Of a DNA stretch of 64,000 bases, positions 1 to 12,024 are shown piece after piece. The translations under genes and the position numbers were made by a program. The stretch spans positions 284,008 through 348,007 of the forward strand of contig NW_022261782.1 of assembly GCF_009602425.1 (NCBI RefSeq), in the 5' to 3' direction. The notes below the pieces were generated by a model. That model did not search any database. It saw nothing but the letters and a program-made list of their open reading frames with translations, and was not told where the DNA came from. This stretch comes from Actinia tenebrosa. Its lineage: Eukaryota; Cnidaria; Anthozoa; Actiniaria; Actiniidae. Position 1 is the first letter of the stretch. The number at the start of each line of letters is the position of its first letter.

Positions 1-779
1 AAATGGGAACACGAGGCTGTTAAAAACAAGAAAGCAATGAAGTTTACATGGAGCCTTTGGCATGTCATTGAGAAATAAGTTCCCTTTGCACCGAGTATGT
101 CATAACTGACTAATTGAATTAAAATGTTCAGCTACTTTTCACTAAAAGTCAAAATATAGAAAAGTCAAAATACAGAACGTCTTGTCTTACTTATCTCGGT
201 GAATGTCAGAGGAGCTGTGTGTTTCCTTTAGACTTGTGGTTATGAAAATCCTGAAACTCGGTGTATAAAATCTTAAGAATCTATCGCGCGTTAAAACTGA
301 TAAGTGACGAAGTCATAGGTTTGATAGTTAATAATAATAACAGCTTGTTCTTGCTTTGTCCATTAATAAAGCCACGCAGGTAGTGATGTAAGCACGAAAG
401 AATTAAAGTGTGAAGAAAAGGCGAGTGCTTCTCATACTTAATTGCCCTCAGCGTTTCTGATTGCTCTCAGTGCTTCCTTCATGCTTTATTACACATCTTT
501 GTTGTTGTTTGTGGGACAAGATTTCACATCCAATTAGAAAACGGCTGCAAAGGTGATTTGTTCGCTATAGTCGAGTCATCAACCCAATGTAAGTAGATAT
601 AATCGAAGGATTTGGCTAGTGGTATGGTCTGGGAACGAGAATGCTACTATTAAATTCCAAATTATTTTCGTACCATTTCGTTTCGTAGGAACGAAACCGC
701 GCATTGGGTACGAGCATGAATACGAGTATAAACCCTCGACATCATCAGTCAGAAGTTATGATATGAAAGTCAGACCGGT

Positions 780-817
780 TTTGGGTTAAAACAGCAGGTT
801 TGGGTTAAAACAGCAGG
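780..817. repeat. 19-bp perfect tandem duplication
   Basis: The unit TTTGGGTTAAAACAGCAGG occurs twice head to tail with no mismatch. This is a small, recent slippage-type duplication with no evident function. Confidence 0.9.
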
Positions 818-1069
818 TAATCATATAAGAAGTCGTTTTAGCCTGGGAGGATATCATGAATACCGAATGTAATGTGCTAGTAAATGTGTCAAAATTAAAT
901 AAAACTGCTGAAATGAAATTCTGAAACAGGCTTCATATCTTGTGGTGCATGTTGCATGTCATAGCCGTCATGTTAATCGGACGACAATTATGTCATTGCT
1001 TTGATCAACCAACATAAATGTATTTGATTCATGCGGGATTCCTGTGGATTTGGCGGGAAAACGGTAACC

Positions 1070-1160
1070 CCCCTCCCCCTCCCCAATATAATAGAGACCT
1101 CGCTATGCCCCTAAACACCCCTCCCCCCTCATATAATTGAGACCTTGCTACGCCCCTGAA
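1070..1160 (-). repeat. Duplicated transposon-like terminus
   Basis: Two copies about 50 bp apart of a C-rich stretch, then TATAAT, GAGACC and GCTAYGCCCCT. Read on the minus strand each starts with GGGGCGTAGC or GGGGCATAGC. CAGGGGCGTAGC-type ends are common on non-autonomous DNA transposons of marine invertebrates. The superfamily is not certain. Confidence 0.4.
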
Positions 1161-1830
1161 AGAATGAATGAACAAACGAATGAATGAACTGAATGAACTA
1201 GTGAATGGATACGAAAGATGCATGGATGGAAAGAAAAAAGCAAGAAACGTTAAACAGCCTGATAAACACCAAGAAAACTTCCAAGACGATATTATTGCTC
1301 ATAACATCATGCCAATATAATTTATTACCTGAGAAGATGAAATGTTTTGAAAACATACCAAATTTCGTGGTAAAAGGTCTAACCTCTGATCAAAACAGTT
1401 TAACATTTTAGTGGTTTTTATGGTTAATCGTCCAATCAGATTCACTTCACTATACATCTATTATTGATGCGTATAAACCCTTTCTCCCTAAATATAAACG
1501 TTATAACCAAGCGCTATTCTTCAAGCACATTGATTCGTAAGTATTCAGCTTTTTTAAAGATTTTCAAAAAGAAATCGCTTAATTGTGTGGAAAAATGCAT
1601 TCATTTTTACGTGAATTTTTAACAAATGATTTTCAATATATGCATCACTGATTAAACTTCAGATATTAGCCTGAAACACGTCATATTTGAAGACTCTCGT
1701 CTTGCAAGCTTGTTTTGCATACGGCCGTCGATTGAAGTCTCGCTGTCTACCAGCTATTCTGTTTCGTCGACTTGATTTCCGTCTTGACTTTTGAAGAGAA
1801 CGACTTTGCGTCAATCCTGCTGAAAGAACA

Positions 1831-4800
1831 ATGAATCCACAATGTGCAAAATGTTTGAAAACAGTGTACCCAGTGGAAAAGTTGAACTGTCTTGATAAGG
1901 TGAGATCAGGATTGAAAGACGAGATGTGGGAAAATAAACACGCTATTTACGGCGAAAGAATAGAACAATGATGACTGAAAATCAAAGTAAAACAAATTGC
2001 AATCAATAGTGATAATGTTTGCATTTTTTTATAAGCTGCTTTGAGTAGGACTTGCTACGAAAATACCGTTTCAAAATATAAGATCGATAATAGTAGCAGC
2101 TTGTTATTAAGGCAGTTTTGGCTGCTTGACTTGATGTCACGCATACTCATGTTTGGGACATATATAGAGCAATCACTCGATGTTTGCACATCTATATATC
2201 AATTGATAGCTTTTTAATTGCAAGAACAAGAAAGGTATATGACAAATCCTTTTAGGCCAAAGTTTGGGCATTCATTTTAGCAAATACAATGAATGTACCT
2301 TTAGTGAATAATTTGTTCTGTGTCAATGACTTGTACTTCAACAATCATATTTCAACGACCACGACTTCAGTAAAAATACTAATTGTATATTTATATACAT
2401 CGATGATTTTTGTATGTGTTCTTGCTTTTACTTGTCCAGCTTTTTTAACCCACGAATTGTAGCTCAAGGGGATTTTTACATTGAAATTTAATCACCAACT
2501 ACCAGCATACCTCGACCTTTACAACACTAGCATTGCAGCAACTTTTTTAACAAGCAAAAGCCTTCATTCGTTGCCCCGAAATGTCTGTCAACAACAAACA
2601 TTTGTTCCGACTACGTTTTTCCGCAGATCTGGCATAAAGGATGCTTTAAATGCACAGAGTGTGGAATGACATTAAATATGAAGAATTATAAAGGCTATAA
2701 TAAGTTCCCTTACTGTCAAGCGTAAGTATTATTCTATAGTCATTATTTTGAGTGACACATATCATATGCACCTACATACAGTACGATACGAGTAGCTTCA
2801 TGAAATGTTTTATGAATAGTCATTGGCTTTTATTTACATCTTACATAATATGAAAAAATTCAAAGCGTTTTAATCTTTATCAGTTTTGATATAAAACGAT
2901 TTTTTAGGATAGATTTTAATACAGCCAAAAAGTGAATGAGTGTTCAATCGTGTTGCCAGACGTATTCGTAAATAATTCAACGTGTTAATATAAAACATTT
3001 AAAACAGTTTTTTTTTTACAAAAGCTAACAGAGACAATATCGATTTTAGCGTAAATAATTAATAAATACTAAAAATATGATTCACACAAAGTGGCATGGT
3101 ATTTTATATTATTCACGAATTTGACAGCTTCTTGTGCACTGATATGGAAAATATTAAAAAATTTGAAAAACTTATCTTAATGGACTTGATTGTTATTGAA
3201 TTTTTACATTTTAAGGCATTATCCCCAGACAAAACACACAGTTGTTGCAGATTCTGTAGAAAATCGTCGTCTTACCCAGCAGTCAAAACAACAAAGCCAG
3301 GTAAAGAATGCTAAGAATGTGGTATAAAAGCGTCACGCTCAATTGTTTTTGAATGATTATGGATATTTTTCACTGCAGCTGGAGCTTCCAAGAATGAACT
3401 CAAGGGTGGCTTTTCTTTCCATTGTGTCTTATGGACAAAGAGAGATTAGAGAACAGGGGTATAGATTCCATGCCAGCATTTTGAAATGCAGTTTAATTTG
3501 AAGGACAAAACGATAGGTTCCAACTCTCAGGAGACTGGAATCGTTTTGTTTTGTCCCCCAGATCGAACATGCAAGGGGTTCATAGTGAGTTCTTCCAGCT
3601 GATCTGATTTTTAGCCAATCAGAATCGAGGGAATTTGCAAAACTGAGGTGTCACTTTTCCTGAAAACNACAATAAGAGGCTGTGTTCAATAACTGTGAAT
3701 TATATATTTTTATTGCAATGTTTGAAACGTTTTCATTTTTCGTTGGTCAATTTGCGCAGAATTCATGACAGCGCAGATTCGCATTGACGTCATTTGTATG
3801 TCATGATCTCAAATCAATTGGTTAGTCATGGGGAGAAGAGCCGAAGGGTAGGNGGCAATGTGCCACTTTCCCGACAAAACACACGCACGCGTTTCATCTT
3901 TACAGTTTGCCGTCATATCTACGAGTTCAGTAGGAAACGTTTGTTTGGGGAGGGCGGAAGAGTCGCCTCCCTAGCCTACCCTACTCGCTTTGCCACTCAT
4001 GGGAATGTCGTAGAGGTGATTTGAAGGGATGTCAATGAAGGAATGCGTTGTGATGCGTTGAGGTCATATATAGGTTGCACCACACATGCACCCCGTGTCA
4101 CACGGCATCTTCGCGGTACGTACGGAATAATTGACACTATTTGAGCTAGTCACAGCCGCACGATCTTACTTTTCGTCCAATCACAGCGCACAAGTTCACT
4201 TCTCTTCAAATTAATCAAATACTAGAACATGACATCGTCGCGGTCACGGCACGAAGCGTCAGCATCTTCTATAAGTCTAGTATATCATGCATGTTCGTAT
4301 TCCTGAATTCAACGCTCTTCTTTTTCAGGTTGAATATCAAAAACAGTTTCATGAAGACAAAGGACATTACACCGCCATCAGCGACGACCCCGAGACCCTG
4401 AGGAACCTAAAAGTTTCGCACAATATCAGTAACGTGGCTTATCACAATGAACGTGGACCTCGATCTGCAGGTACGTTCACCGAGGAGTAGTACCCAGCTT
4501 TCGGGTGTGTCTTCTTTTCATTCGGCAAATACCACAGCAATTGTTGGGAAAAGTAGAATTCGTTTCTACTTTTGGCAATGATTGCGTCTCCGTTGCACCG
4601 TGTAGACACGCTTGCAACGTATGTCGCAACACTGTTGCGACACAAGTTTCAGAGAAAATTGCTCCGTACATTCGCGCCTTGAACAAGTACAAATGAGTTT
4701 GTGGTCTTTAAAAACAGGGTTTGGACCCTTTTATATCCAACAAAGTTATACTTGTGCATCTAAATTAATCAGTCGCCCTTGTTTTACGAGGACCAGTGGT

Positions 4801-6571
4801 TAATCAATAGCCAGTAGTTAACAAACCGGCGGACCTCGTTCCATGACTACTTGAAATTTAGAAGTTGATTTTTTTTCATAGCGAGAAAAGCCGAAGAATC
4901 GGGAGAAAAACCCTCGAAGTATAGACAGGAGAGAACAACCAATCAACTCTCTCATTTTCCCCTTTTCTCTTTCCGTTCTCCCATCCTCACACACGTACGC
5001 ATTTATGTTAGTATACGTACAAGTAAATTTTAGAGCACCGTGCCACCTAAGATGTTTAACGTGCTCTGTCTCTTTGCTCAGCTCGTGATCCTCGCCAAGC
5101 TGTTGCTGGTCAGCCACCACCACCACAAGTAAAACGAAAGGTATGAAATACTTGTAATNACTAACTATTGCTCCTACACCTTGAAAGATGACGGCACGGT
5201 AACGTGGCCCTCGCTAGTTTTAGGGGGGTTGCTTTCTTTGGAAGCGTTTTGGTGATTTTGGTTCTATGCCGTGTGGATGCCACAAGGTCTGATAATAGAA
5301 CGATGCACAGTGTTTCGTTCATTCCAACAAGAGTCTATTAATTGAATATCGCAATTAGTGCTATCGTATGCTTGCCGTCGTCGTTGCCATCCAGCAGCTT
5401 AAGGTCCCTACTGTGTCGCGTACCGTAAGGTGGCGTTTTACAGTCATACGAGTATTACGAAACACGCAAGCGTCCTATCAATATTAAGTTTATTACATGC
5501 AGCCTTTAGTTATGTGACCGGGTAATTTTTTGGGCGTGACATTTTCTTTTTTAAGCATGTGTTAATGAATAATATCAATCGTTATAAATGATTATTAATC
5601 TGTTAATAACTCATATCCACTGAGAAAAGAATGTATCATATTATACATTTTGGTTAATCACTCCTCGCTCGCTGCACCCCATGATGCGCGCTCCTCTCGC
5701 GCTACCACCACATTCATTCTTTACAACACGCAAAACTCAACTCACATGATGGTTTTTACTGGAGAAAAACCGTGGAACCAGAAGAAAAACCATCCTGGCA
5801 AGAGAGAACAAACACATCAAACAAACTCAAGTCACATACTTAGCTCAGCCGGGAATCAAACCCGCGACACAAGACATGAACAACACAGCAGAGACAGCAC
5901 AACCCATTCCACCCATGTCTTGGTCTTGAAATGGAATGAAAGCACTATGCCTAGACTGAGCCACTATTTTTCCTAGTAGACCGAGGCGTTCTGAATTTTT
6001 ATTGCCTTCGTAGCGTCTGTTAATTATGTTAACCACAATTGCATTTCAAATCGACCACGTGAGCCAATGTTGTACCACGTGGACAAGTTTTTTACACCAC
6101 GTGATCGAAGTGCAGTCGACGTGGTCCAACGTTGACATCACGTGGACGATTTGAAATGCACTTGCGGTTAACATAACAAACGATTCGAAGGCGATAAAAA
6201 TATCCCAGGTGCATGCCTTGGTCTACCGGGAAAGACATTTAGGCTCAGACGTCGAACTTCACATAAGCCAAACGTAATTGAAACAATGGATAACAAGGCG
6301 GTCTTCTTTGATGTTATTAGGTTCGGCTCATTTGAAGTTCGACGTTTGCCATGAGCCTCAAACGGTGTTGAAAATAATAGGGTTCACTTTTCAGGTGTCT
6401 CGATATGTAGCCATGTACGATTATATTGCATCAGCCGCAGACGAAGTCAGCATCATGGAAGGAGATGTCATCACTAATGTTGAAAAGATTGATGATGGCT
6501 GGATGGAAGGACGAGTTCAAAGGTCTGGCAAATACGGCATGTTTCCTGCAAACTATGTCAAGCCAATGTGA
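1831..6571 (+). CDS. LASP1: LIM and SH3 domain protein (LASP1 orthologue)
   Basis: An actin-binding scaffold of focal adhesions and the cortical cytoskeleton. Six coding exons: 1831-1899, 2627-2721, 3216-3300, 4329-4470, 5082-5140, 6395-6571. They give 208 residues with consistent phases and GT-AG borders. The start MNPQCAKC matches the invariant family start. The LIM domain covers about residues 5-56 with all eight zinc ligands (C5, C8, H26, C29, C32, C35, C53, H56). Two nebulin repeats follow (about 60-130; [19 protein letters not shown]). A short proline-rich linker ([10 protein letters not shown]) leads to a C-terminal SH3 domain (about 152-208; [21 protein letters not shown]). Human LASP1 has 261 residues; the difference is the shorter linker. 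Introns carry a SINE and a CACGTG-rich foldback element. A candidate AATAAA lies near 7108. Lasp-type identity is very secure; LASP1 versus LASP2/LIM-nebulette is a vertebrate split and does not apply. Confidence 0.95.
5690..5945 (-). mobile_element. tRNA-derived SINE in the LASP1 gene
   Basis: Read on the minus strand, a tRNA-like head contains the B-box-like GGTTTGATTCCCGGC. It is followed by a tail with repeated GGTTTTTCT and GGTTCC blocks. The same head-plus-tail arrangement recurs at 44.9, 51.3 and 57.0 kb. It lies in the last LASP1 intron (5141-6394). The ends are approximate. Confidence 0.6.
5970..6235. mobile_element. Foldback MITE rich in CACGTG
   Basis: Two imperfect inverted arms of about 100 bp (GTAGACCRAGGC, then ATTGCCTTCG, then GTTAACC, then GCATTTCAAATC) face each other around a short centre. 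Perfect CACGTG palindromes sit at 6056, 6076, 6098 and 6139, with a further GACGTGG at about 6119. The arms carry no coding capacity, so this is a non-autonomous DNA element. It lies about 160 bp before the last LASP1 exon. Confidence 0.75.
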
Positions 6572-6769
6572 ACAAACTCCTTAATATTTTTTCTGGAATT
6601 TTTGGATTTCATAGACGAAAAAATATTTAATATGATAAAAAGAACATGTTAACTCTGTCAAATAAGTAAACGCAAAGCAAATACCCCATGTCAGTGTCAG
6701 ATCTAGAGAAGAGAGAATTCGAATGACTGTGAAAAACTTAAGGTTTTGGCTTGCTGTNCCGTCCCGCGA

Positions 6770-6975
6770 TCGTGGCAAAACTGTCAGGAAACATCCGGAA
6801 ACAAATTTTCCATGTGTCTTGGAAACATAAAATGTTTCTGCCGCACAGCAAAAACATTTTTTTGCGTCTTGGAAGCAAAATTTGTTGCACGCAGCAATGT
6901 TTCGCATGTGGCTAAACTGGGAAACATCGAGGAAACATGCACGCGGTAAACATGTTTCCCTCGTTTAGCCAGGGC
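6770..6975. repeat. GGAAACAT / ATGTTTCC degenerate repeat
   Basis: GGAAACA or its complement TGTTTCC occurs many times within 200 bp, in both orientations, so the stretch can fold on itself. It starts about 200 bp after the LASP1 stop and may lie in the 3' UTR. It looks like a degenerate foldback element. Confidence 0.5.
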
Positions 6976-7229
6976 CTTGCCGTGCGTGTCTTTTCGCAAT
7001 CATTCAAAATCTCCTCCAAAGGATTGATAGAAGGTCCAAAGACAGGGACCTTAAGATAAGTTTGTTCTCCAACAAACTAACTAAACAATTTGCATAAACG
7101 TTTTCTATAATAAATCAATTTTATATGCCAAATATGTAGAATTCACTTGTTCCCCTGAAGCGAAAAGTAATTGTAAGCAAATGTCTTTGCAAACACCATC
7201 ATTTCTGACCTAGTAATTGACATGAAAAC

Positions 7230-7480
7230 AGGGCTGCCAACTTTCCTGGATTTCCTGGAAGTCTCAAGAATTGGAATCTTGTCTCNCGGATAATGCCCCA
7301 AATCTCCCTGATAATCATCATTGGCATCAACTATTTTTTTCGTTCGTTGATCTTCAAACCTGAAAAATTTTTCAATCTTCTGCTCATGATAATATTACAC
7401 AGCTAACCCGCGGTGTTGTGACGGCCATTCCTTATCCATTCTCAAGAGTTGAATATACAGTACTTCTGGGGTTAGCAGCC
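7230..7480 (+). repeat. Dispersed repeat, copy 1 of 2
   Basis: Shares an ordered series of blocks with 14810-15065: TGCCCCAAATCTCCC, ATCATCA, TTCGAACCTGAAAA or its CTTCAAACCTG variant, ATATTRCACAGC, then AACCCGCGGTGT. Divergence is clear, so the copies are old. Class unknown. Confidence 0.55.
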
Positions 7481-8094
7481 TTGTGACAAACAAGCATTAA
7501 TAGAGGCAGCCATAACAGGATGCACAACCTGAATACAATTGTTTCCCAGGGGAAAACTGAATTCCTTCTAATGTATATCAGATTAGAACACACTCACTTT
7601 TTTTCTGCCTCCTGTCATGGCTGCCATTATACGATGGTATATCATCAATATCATCCTTGTAAGTTTGCAGGGGCATATCCTGGTTTTTTTTCCATGGGGA
7701 AGGGGTCCGAGGGATTTTCCATCTGCCTAAAATGTTATACTTCCCTATCACACACACCACACAACAAAACAAAATATTTTTCAATAAAGATGGAAATTAT
7801 ATGGATGCCATTTTTTAACAAAGCCCTACATCATAACTATAGTCAGTAGTGTAGGGAGGTTGGGGTATGGAGGCCATTGTCAAAATTTAAAAGAAAAAAT
7901 TCAATATTAAAAAATAAATTTAACAAGAATCTAGAAATAATGTTTTAAAGAATTACATTGCAACGCCCCATACCTTGGCCACACAACTATCTTATTTTAC
8001 AAAGAAATAAGTTTCTTTCAAGATGACTGCAAGAATGGGACCAGAGATATTGGCAAACTGGGTTTCTATAAGCTCTTGATTACAGTTTACCTTT

Positions 8095-8272
8095 CTGTGT
8101 GCATCTTCAAGCTGATAAGCCACTGTTTTCCCATTCCAGACCATGTTTTATTCCCTAGAGTATCATTTCTTTGTTTAATAGTTGCACATGACAAAGAATC
8201 TTGTTCTCAAGGGAATGACACATTGTCTGAAATGGGCAAAACATTATGCACAAGTGGATTTGGTCCATTTCA
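8095..8272. mobile_element. MITE family 1, copy 1
   Basis: The arm TTTTCCCATTCCAGACCATG ... TTCCCTAGAGTATCATTTCTTTG faces GGGAATGACACATTGTCTGAAATGG on the right. Five other copies exist in the window (9.2, 13.0, 13.5, 36.3 and 57.9 kb). Non-coding, with terminal inverted repeats. Confidence 0.65.
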
Positions 8273-9129
8273 ATGAAGTGCTTACTGTCTTGGTAGAGGG
8301 TGGCCAAGGGGGAGGGGAGGGGGGTTCCCAATTGTCATCATGCTGAATTTTTAAACAGTCATAATGGGACATTATGTGTGATGCAAGATAAGTCATAAAA
8401 AATTTGGTGATGTGTGATGCATTTAATTTTGGCACTATCATGCCTCACACAAACACCATTGGCCACCATGTTGGTAGTTGGAATACCTCCAATGATCCTT
8501 AGGTCTACCTATTTTTATGACCAATGCTGGCCAAGATATCCAGGTTCTTTTCTGGCTTCAGTCAATAAAATTCTCTTAGTTCTCACTCTTTGATTAATAC
8601 CAAAAAATCAAAAATCCAGAAAAATCATATGCAAATTGAAATTAAGCAAAATTTACTTGCAGTTAAACTTAGCCACTGGATGTCACACTTTAACAGATGT
8701 CAAATTCGCAATGGTTTATCTAATATCTTCATTTACATGCAATGCTGTCTTGTACAAGTTGTAACTTTTCTTACAAACTCAGCTCTTTACTGTCGAGAAA
8801 TATGACACAATAGATGTGCACATAATGATGCTATTTGTTTGGGTTAATTATCATTGTCATTAATTACCAAATATCTAATACTAAGATAATCCAAAACAAT
8901 AAAAAATAAATAAATAATCCATGGCTGATAAACTCTGGACATGGACTGGTCAGTAGAACCAGCCCACAAGAGGCATTCGGCCAGTCAAGTGACAATATGA
9001 TGGCTGGCCATTGCACTTTTAATTTCCATGATTTTTGCCTACCTGTTATGAAGTTTTTTGGCATCTTAATTATAACATCACAAAGTGTGCCAAAGTTCAC
9101 AAGTACATCTATATAATCTTTTCCTATCA

Positions 9130-9275
9130 TAGAAAAAAAGATATTCCTTTGTTTACTAGCAAGGCTTGAATAGATACATTAGCATGGACAAACTGTCATT
9201 CAAATAGCTACCATTTCAAGGAATGACATTTGGTCTGGAATGAGAAAACATTACACCTGCATAAATTGAGCTTAC
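9130..9275. mobile_element. MITE family 1, decayed copy 2
   Basis: The right arm is clear (GGAATGACATTTGGTCTGGA, then AATGAGAAAACATTACACC). The left half is much decayed, with ATTCCTTTGTTTACTAG as the only recognisable block. Confidence 0.5.
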
Positions 9276-10024
9276 TATATACTTTCGATTGCAATCCAAC
9301 ATCCCTTCAAGTTTATCTGCAGCGTATTTCCGGAAATTATGCATGTGGGAAATACTTTTAACTTTGACATGTGAAGCTTTGACATTTGACGTTGTGTCAA
9401 AATATGTTTTTTGTACATTATTAATGAATAGATGTAATAAAATGGGGACGAGAACAAATTCATCCCTTATACCATATGATCTTTGGTGTTTTTATTCTAA
9501 ATTAACAATTATTGTCCCAGTTATCAACATTTTGGCAGAGATACACCAGTGTAAACAAAAGGGATGTAATATCTTACAGGAAATTTCACATTTTCACCTC
9601 AGACAACCCAGGAAACTAGAAGGAAAATGATAACTTCCTTCGAGGTCTGAATCATTTGTAGTGATCGAAGCATAGACTCCAAGAAATAATAAAACAAAAA
9701 TAATCAAGTCAACCAAAAACCTTGATTTTACAACTGAAGAATTTCGTAAAAAATTAATGATTTATTATTTTTTCCTAAAGAAAAAATGATGTTTAGTTGT
9801 TCTCAAACTTGTGAACAATTTGTCTTCAACTTTGGTGTTTGAGGGCTAAAGATTATTGATGTATTTAAGCTCTTATTAAATAAAACAGACCTAAGCTTGA
9901 TAATATTTTTATGGTCGAGCATAGCCATGTTCGTGTTCGTGTTTTGACGGCACACAACGAAAAACAAACAGACCATACTTGAATATCAACATTAAACTTT
10001 CTGTATACAATGTACAAGTCAAAA

Positions 10025-10918
10025 TCATAAAATTAAGCACTTCCTTCGAATCCTTCCTTTCTTCTTTTTTCCGGTAGGTTTTGAGCCTTCGTCCATCTTT
10101 CTTGACTTGATTTCTCGCATTAAATCGAAGAACACTTTATCAACGTTTTCTCGAGTTTTAGCTGAAGTTTCGACATAAGGAACACCCCACTCTTGAGCTT
10201 TCTCCATTGCCTCTTCGCTCGTCACCTGCCGTTTGTCCGTAAGATCACATTTATTCCCCACTAAAAGAAATGGTATGTTATCGTCGCTTTTCACTCGAAG
10301 GATCTGCTCACGAAATTCAGTCGTTGCAGCGAAGGATTCTTGTTCAGTTATGGAGAAAACACAGAGAAACCCTTCGCCACTTCGAAAGTAGTTGTCACGA
10401 ATGGCTGCATAGTCTTCTTGTCCTGCAGTATCGAGAATATCTATCTGGCATTCTTCGCCATCTAAGATGACTTTCTTACGATAACTATCCGCTTTGGTGG
10501 GTTCGTAATCTTCTACAAACTGTAAAAGAAACAGAAGAGACGCAGAGTGAGCAGGAAAGTACCTTAAATTGGGTCGTCTTTGGTATAGACTTTGGGGTTG
10601 GGTTTGTTAAACACTCATTCAAGGATCAATGATTCGGCACAAAATCATTTCTCTGTCGTTGTATAAGAATTCCAAATAAAAAACAACAACAGAATATTAC
10701 CCTAAAATCCCTTATTCATTCATAAGTCCTCAAAAACAATGCTTAAAGTGAGAGTGTTAAAGTACAAAAATAGAACACATCCTGACTCGCACTGCGTACA
10801 ATAATTGTCCTACCTCTTCGTACATAAACTGTAAAGTCAACGCTGACTTTCCAACGCCACCACTTCCAACCATTATCACTTTATGAAGTCCTAACTGCTT
10901 CTCCTTAGTCTTCGACAT
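10025..10918 (-). CDS. RALA: Ral small GTPase
   Basis: A Ras-superfamily GTPase that acts on the exocyst and RalBP1 at membranes. Two coding exons: 10814-10918 and 10025-10519 (minus strand), joined in phase 0, giving 199 residues. The GTP-binding motifs are complete: P-loop GSGGVGKS (18-25), switch I YEPTKADS (40-47) with the Ral-type KADS, DTAGQED (65-71), NKCD (124-127) and ETSAKT (152-157). The effector-loop stretch [13 protein letters not shown] is identical to vertebrate RalA/RalB. The C-terminus has a polybasic run ([11 protein letters not shown]) and the CAAX box CLIL; terminal Leu suggests geranylgeranylation. Vertebrates have RALA and RALB; this single gene would be the ancestor of both, so the symbol is a convenience. 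It is convergent with LASP1 and in tandem with TRNT1. Confidence 0.97.
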
Positions 10919-12024
10919 CTTGAGAAGAGAACTGAGGGGGATAAGGGGAGATATCGGGAGTATTTGATGGATAATTTGTGGGTATTATTTGGTAAGTAGT
11001 TGTGGTTCTACAATACTGTCTTGAACTCCCTCATTCAAGCAACCGCCCCTTCCTGTTATCAACCGTGACGTCACATGCTGTATCACAAGACCCCCCGTTA
11101 TGTATCACTTTTTAAATAACGTCAAATCTTAAAATAGCTCCAAGTATATAAAGCGTGTTTTGCACTTTTTTAGTACTGTAGCAAAATATATGATAATCCA
11201 GTGTCTCTAAGTTCAAAACAATGGTGCAAAATACGGACTCGATTTTGTTGATTGAGGTTGAGGGTAAATACCCTCCCTCCCACCCACATAAGAGGGTATT
11301 GAAGGGGTAAAATGCCACCTTGGAATCTCCTTTTGATGTTCATTCTACTCTTAGTAGAGTACAAACACTATAACTGTGTAACATAAATACCACTAAATAC
11401 TGTTAAATTATGCTAATCCCATTGTTTTCTATTGTTTAATTAGCACTATTTACTACTAAATAGTGCAAAGTGTTGCACACTTTTAATGTTTGTACTCTAT
11501 TTGTCTGGAGCAAAAAAAGTTCTATTGTCCTATTTAATTAAGCTTTTCATTTGTTTGAAAACAAACAAACAACAACAACAACAAAAAAGAAAAAAAAAAG
11601 AAAAAAAAAAAAAAAAAAAAAAAGAAAGAAAAAAAAAGAGAAAAAAAAAGAAAGAAAGAAAAAAAAAGAAAAAAAGAAAGAAAGAAAATTGACTGTTACA
11701 CAGCATACACAACGTTATTTTTTTCTTAAAGATACTGATAGTTACCAAAATCAATGTTCTTTTTTTAGTGTCTTGTTTTTATAGTTCCATATATTTAGCA
11801 TTAATACTCTTATCCATTATTATCANTAGTTTTGTTGTCATTAAAGTGGGCATCATATGGTATTTTTTTAGGACAATGACGCTTGTGTAAATTAGAGTAA
11901 TGTGTTTTTGGTATACAGTATTTCTTAATAAACCTTATTCATTTTGAAGCTGGTATGCTCAAAAATGTTGAATGTACTTCTTTTTATTTTTATTTTTTAG
12001 ACTCACACCAAAAGTGGCAGAATA
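10919..12024. other. RAL-TRNT1 intergenic region
   Basis: Contains the RAL upstream region and the TRNT1 3' flank. At 11339-11500 the motifs GTAGAGTACAAACA and TGTTTGTACTCTATT face each other around TACTAAATA-type repeats, which suggests a small decayed foldback. An A/GA-rich low-complexity run follows at 11570-11690. No coding exon seen. Confidence 0.55.
11570..11690. repeat. A-rich / GAAA low-complexity run
   Basis: About 120 bp of almost pure A with regularly placed G. The lysine-rich or phenylalanine-rich reading frames across it are artefacts of composition. Confidence 0.9.

Larger units (their letters stand above)
1..1830. other. Region upstream of LASP1, no gene seen
   Basis: No convincing coding exon on either strand. 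It holds a 19-bp perfect tandem duplication (780-817), a duplicated CT/CCCC-rich transposon-like terminus (1070-1160), and a GAATGAAT-type simple repeat (about 1161-1207). The LASP1 promoter and any 5' untranslated exon must lie in or before this stretch. I could not place a transcription start. An ATTCGTAAGT near 1533 resembles a splice donor and could end a 5' untranslated exon, but nothing confirms it. Confidence 0.6.
6572..10024. other. LASP1-RAL convergent intergenic region
   Basis: Holds the 3' ends of two converging genes and repeats. These are a GGAAACAT-rich degenerate repeat (6770-6975), one copy of a dispersed repeat shared with 14.8 kb (7230-7480), a CAGGGGCATATCC-type transposon end near 7667, and two copies of a MITE family (about 8095-8272 and 9130-9275). 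No coding exon is evident. Confidence 0.6.

Noticed and set aside
7667-7700. Complete hAT transposon at 7.7 kb
   Set aside because: Only one CAGGGGCATATCC-type end is visible; no partner end or transposase was found.
11486-11784. Lysine-rich and phenylalanine-rich open frames
   Set aside because: They are translations of an A/GA-rich low-complexity run.
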